DNA of 9,047 nucleotides from Rhodothermia bacterium (GTDB lineage Bacteria; Bacteroidota; Rhodothermia; Rhodothermales; JABDKH01): positions 1-9,047 of the forward strand of contig JAHHLP010000382.1 in NCBI GenBank assembly GCA_018679295.1, written 5' to 3'. Of the stretch, positions 7,371 through 9,047 are shown piece after piece. The position numbers and the translations under genes were made by a program. The notes under the pieces are model-generated. The model was not told the DNA's origin. It saw only the letters and a list, made by a program, of their open reading frames with translations, and did not search any database. How positions within the stretch are numbered: position 1 is the first letter of the stretch; every line of letters begins with the position of its first letter.

Positions 7371-7378
7371 CTCCTTTT
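7371..7378 (-). promoter_or_regulatory. Ribosome binding site of recA
   Basis: AAAAGGAG on the minus strand lies 11 nt before the recA ATG. It is the clearest Shine-Dalgarno of a confirmed gene here with near-normal spacing and supports the start at 7359. Confidence 0.8.
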
Positions 7379-7435
7379 GAAGTGAGTGGGAACCAGATGG
7401 GAATACCGCCAGCTGCTCACAGTCAAAGCGGTGCT

Positions 7436-7464
7436 GGCATAAAGCTCGGTTCGCCGGGTGTCAA
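7436..7464 (-). promoter_or_regulatory. Probable recA promoter, proximal
   Basis: On the minus strand, TTGACA (7464 to 7459, a perfect -35 word) is followed after exactly 17 bp by TATGCC (7441 to 7436), a 3-of-6 match to TATAAT. Transcription would start near 7429, giving a leader of about 70 nt. The -35 overlaps one copy of the GTGTCA/TGACAC repeat, so a protein bound to the repeat would block it. The call assumes a standard housekeeping sigma consensus, which may not hold in Bacteroidota-like bacteria. Confidence 0.45.
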
Positions 7465-7502
7465 CGTTGTGTCATGCTACCTTGACACATATTTTACACA
7501 TA
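7458..7502. repeat. Cluster of TGACAC and ACACATA repeats, candidate recA operator
   Basis: Four short repeats sit within 45 bp upstream of recA. GTGTCA occurs at 7458-7463 and 7469-7474, 11 bp apart. ACACATA occurs at 7485-7491 and 7496-7502, also 11 bp apart. The centre is a perfect inverted repeat, TGTGTCA (7468-7474), 8 bp, TGACACA (7483-7489). The cluster covers the -35 of the proximal promoter and the expected start of the distal one. Two-fold symmetry plus roughly one-helical-turn phasing is what a dimeric repressor site looks like, and LexA is the obvious candidate upstream of recA. The sequence is neither the E. coli CTGT-N8-ACAG nor the Bacillus GAAC-N4-GTTC box, so LexA binding is inference. 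Confidence 0.5.
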
Positions 7503-7531
7503 ATATAACTTTCCTCCTACTTCCTCCTCAA
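7502..7531 (-). promoter_or_regulatory. Possible second recA promoter, distal
   Basis: On the minus strand, TTGAGG (7531 to 7526) and TATATT (7507 to 7502, 5 of 6 to TATAAT) are 18 bp apart. The expected start site near 7495 falls inside the repeat cluster. It lies just after the cinA stop codon, with no terminator between, so recA could also be reached by read-through from cinA. Confidence 0.35.
7511..7530. repeat. Tandem decamer, pyrimidine-rich on plus strand
   Basis: TTCCTCCTAC (7511-7520) is followed directly by TTCCTCCTCA (7521-7530), two copies of a 10-bp unit differing at the last two positions. Read on the minus strand it gives two AGGAGG words shortly after the cinA stop. The cause may be simple slippage in a purine-rich tract. 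Confidence 0.6.
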
Positions 7532-7545
7532 TTTGGACCTGTTTT

Positions 7546-8823
7546 TCACGATTCAACCTCCGTCGGAGACGGATACCACTCCTTCAACTTGAGCCGTATC
7601 ATGTTGAGCACGGCAGCAGTCGCACGCCTCTTGTTCTTCAACCGGTCGCGTCCAAGGCGTAGCAATTGAGTGTCGGACCGGCCCGCCACCGCACACGCTA
7701 TCCAAACGGTTCCGACCGGCTTGTCGCGGGTTCCGCCCGAGGGGCCGAGAATTCCCGTAGACGAAACCGTCACATCAGCGCCGGTGACGCCCAACGCCCC
7801 AACTGCCATCTGGCGGGCCACTTCCTCGCTCACGGCACCGTCGCGCTCCAGAATCTCGGGGTCCACTCCGAGCGTATCGACCTTTACGCCGTTGCAGTAG
7901 GCGATGACTCCTCCGGCAACATACGCAGAAGCTCCCGGCACATCGGTCAACCGATCGCACACGGAGCCGCCGGTGCAGCTTTCCGCTGTCCCCAACCGCA
8001 AACCACGTTCATTGAGCATACGCCCAACGACCGCGCCCAGCGTGTCGTCCCCCTCTCCGTAGATGTAGTCGGCTGCTACTCTCCTGATCTGGTCAACAGT
8101 GGATTCGAAGTCGCCGTTGTCTCCCTCCTCTCTTCCGATGGCCTGGCTCACTCGCAACCGGACTCCGTAAAGGGAGGGCAGATAGGCAAGCCTGATCGAA
8201 TCCGGCAATCCAGTCACGACGGGAGTCAAAATCTCTTGAAGGTGAGATTCACCGATGCCGGCTGTCCGAAGGGTGACATGACGAATTCGGGATCGAACCA
8301 GCGGACGCAGTCGGGGTGCGACATGGTCGCGCATTTGAGCTTCCATTTCGAAGGGAACGCCCGGCATCACCACAAGAACTTTGTCGACCTCCCCTTCCTT
8401 CCAGAGGCGCCAAAAGCCGGGAGCCGTGCCCTGATCGTTCGGCACAATTTCAACCCCTTCCGGAACCAGAGCCTGCGATCGGTTGCGTTCCGGGACAGAC
8501 ATGCCACGACGCGAAAAGCGTTTTTCGATGAGCCGAAACCAGCTTTCGTGGAAATGCAGCTCGACGCCCAAAAAGTCCGCTACCGCGTCCCGCGTGACGT
8601 CGTCGTGAGTCGGGCCCAGACCGCCCGTGATGATCACGGCATCAACCGTTCGGAAGGCGTTGCGGATCTCTTCTACGATCTCGTCGACTACGTCCCCTAC
8701 CGCTGCAATTCGCACCGGGTTGATGCCCAGTCCAGAGAGGAATTCTCCCAACCACGCAGCGTTGGTGTTGACGACCTGTCCGATGAGCAGCTCGTCACCT
8801 ACAGAAACAATCGACGCTCTCAT
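7546..8823 (-). CDS. cinA: CinA: COG1058 N-terminal domain fused to PncC-type nicotinamide mononucleotide amidase
   Basis: A 425-residue two-domain protein of NAD recycling. In characterised members the C-terminal domain deamidates NMN to nicotinate mononucleotide, and the N-terminal COG1058 domain has been reported to hydrolyse ADP-ribose. The name comes from competence-induced expression in Streptococcus. Seen: VGDELLIGQVVNTN (8-21), TGGLGPTHDDVTRD (66-79), GTAPGF (132-137), MPGVPFEM (153-160), then the PncC part with the catalytic serine in AESCTGG (280-286), GGVIAYCNGVK (304-314) and SSTGILGPSGGTRDKPVGTVW (354-374). The GPSGGT here replaces the more usual GPGGGT, a mild change. Its ATG at 8823 overlaps the upstream pyrE stop as ATGA, and AAAAGGTG lies 11 nt before it. 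recA follows after 186 nt, a common pairing. Confidence 0.97.
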   Translation of the reverse strand: MRASIVSVGDELLIGQVVNTNAAWLGEFLSGLGINPVRIAAVGDVVDEIVEEIRNAFRTVDAVIITGGLGPTHDDVTRDAVADFLGVELHFHESWFRLIEKRFSRRGMSVPERNRSQALVPEGVEIVPNDQGTAPGFWRLWKEGEVDKVLVVMPGVPFEMEAQMRDHVAPRLRPLVRSRIRHVTLRTAGIGESHLQEILTPVVTGLPDSIRLAYLPSLYGVRLRVSQAIGREEGDNGDFESTVDQIRRVAADYIYGEGDDTLGAVVGRMLNERGLRLGTAESCTGGSVCDRLTDVPGASAYVAGGVIAYCNGVKVDTLGVDPEILERDGAVSEEVARQMAVGALGVTGADVTVSSTGILGPSGGTRDKPVGTVWIACAVAGRSDTQLLRLGRDRLKNKRRATAAVLNMIRLKLKEWYPSPTEVES

Positions 8824-9047
8824 GAGGAATCCGACACCTTTTGGGATAGCTGTCTTCCCAGGTCCTCATGCCAGGACCTCATTTGTGTCACCGTCTGAGC
8901 CTGGAGGATTCCCTCGCTCGACGCTACGTCAACGAGCGTTCCGAACGTGGTCAGCGGTACAAGGCGAACGCCGGCCTCATGGAACGCGGCATCCAATCCT
9001 GGGAGATTGTAGGAGAAGATCGCCAGCACCAGGTCGACGGTCGCCCC
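8820..9047 (-). CDS. pyrE: Orotate phosphoribosyltransferase, C-terminal 75 residues (5' end outside window)
   Basis: Only the last 75 codons are in the window, ending with TGA at 8822-8820. The frame is open to the edge, reading GATVDLVLAIFSYNLPG and continuing with AGVRLVPLTTFGTLVDVA and, further on, VTQMRSWHED. This pattern, a short GA-V--V-AIF-Y segment, then an amphipathic stretch, an LT-F/Y--L--A motif and a final W-x-D/E-D/N, matches the end of Bacteroidota-type orotate phosphoribosyltransferases, which make OMP from orotate and PRPP in pyrimidine synthesis. The PRPP-binding loop and catalytic residues lie outside the window, so another type I phosphoribosyltransferase is possible. Its stop overlaps the cinA start by 4 nt (ATGA), implying translational coupling. 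Confidence 0.72.
   Translation of the reverse strand, partial: GATVDLVLAIFSYNLPGLDAAFHEAGVRLVPLTTFGTLVDVASSEGILQAQTVTQMRSWHEDLGRQLSQKVSDSS

Noticed and set aside
7408..7438. Inverted repeat GCCAGC/GCTGGC in the recA leader as an RNA structure.
   Set aside because: The loop is 19 nt and one arm overlaps the proposed proximal -10 element, so it would not be fully transcribed from that promoter.
7666..8898. A 410-codon plus-strand open frame opposite cinA.
   Set aside because: Its length is striking, but it is antisense to a well-matched CinA. Its translation has no recognisable motif, and such long antisense frames are common in GC-rich genes.

Overview
This is a bacterial chromosomal window of housekeeping genes. 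It is moderately GC-rich by eye, and every protein gene is on the minus strand. The order DUF1015–serA–serC, together with weak or absent Shine-Dalgarno sequences before several of these genes, suggests a member of the Bacteroidota or the neighbouring Rhodothermota. This is an inference; the window holds no rRNA or other decisive taxonomic marker. I see no insertion sequence, phage gene, CRISPR array or other sign of recent transfer.

Right half, read in minus-strand order from 9047 down to 5226: the 3' end of a probable pyrE (orotate phosphoribosyltransferase), then cinA, whose ATG overlaps the pyrE stop as ATGA. A 186-bp gap follows, rich in repeats and promoter-like elements. Next come recA and, 7 nt after its stop, a secreted or membrane-anchored PAP2-type phosphatase. 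recA appears to have its own promoter region in the cinA–recA gap. Two promoter-like pairs there surround a group of TGACAC and ACACATA repeats, which could be an SOS-type operator.

Middle, 4732–5225: the only plus-strand gene is a lone initiator tRNA (fMet, CAT anticodon), followed directly by a strong intrinsic terminator. The 5087–5225 stretch between that terminator and the PAP2 stop codon holds nothing I can support. The 240 bp between the tRNA and the DUF1015 start must hold both divergent promoters, but I cannot place either one with confidence.

Left half, read from 4731 down to 1: a four-gene minus-strand array made of a DUF1015 protein, serA (phosphoglycerate dehydrogenase with a C-terminal ACT domain), serC (phosphoserine aminotransferase) and the first 341 codons of pntA (NAD(P) transhydrogenase alpha subunit), which runs off the window. 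Spacers are 49, 59 and 67 nt with no clear terminator. SerA and SerC perform the first two steps from 3-phosphoglycerate to serine. The third enzyme, phosphoserine phosphatase (SerB), is not in the window. The DUF1015 protein sits first in the array and carries a DGHHR motif that looks like the ParB/sulfiredoxin/serine-kinase signature, so it is the most interesting protein here. pntA would link the NADH made by SerA to NADPH supply.
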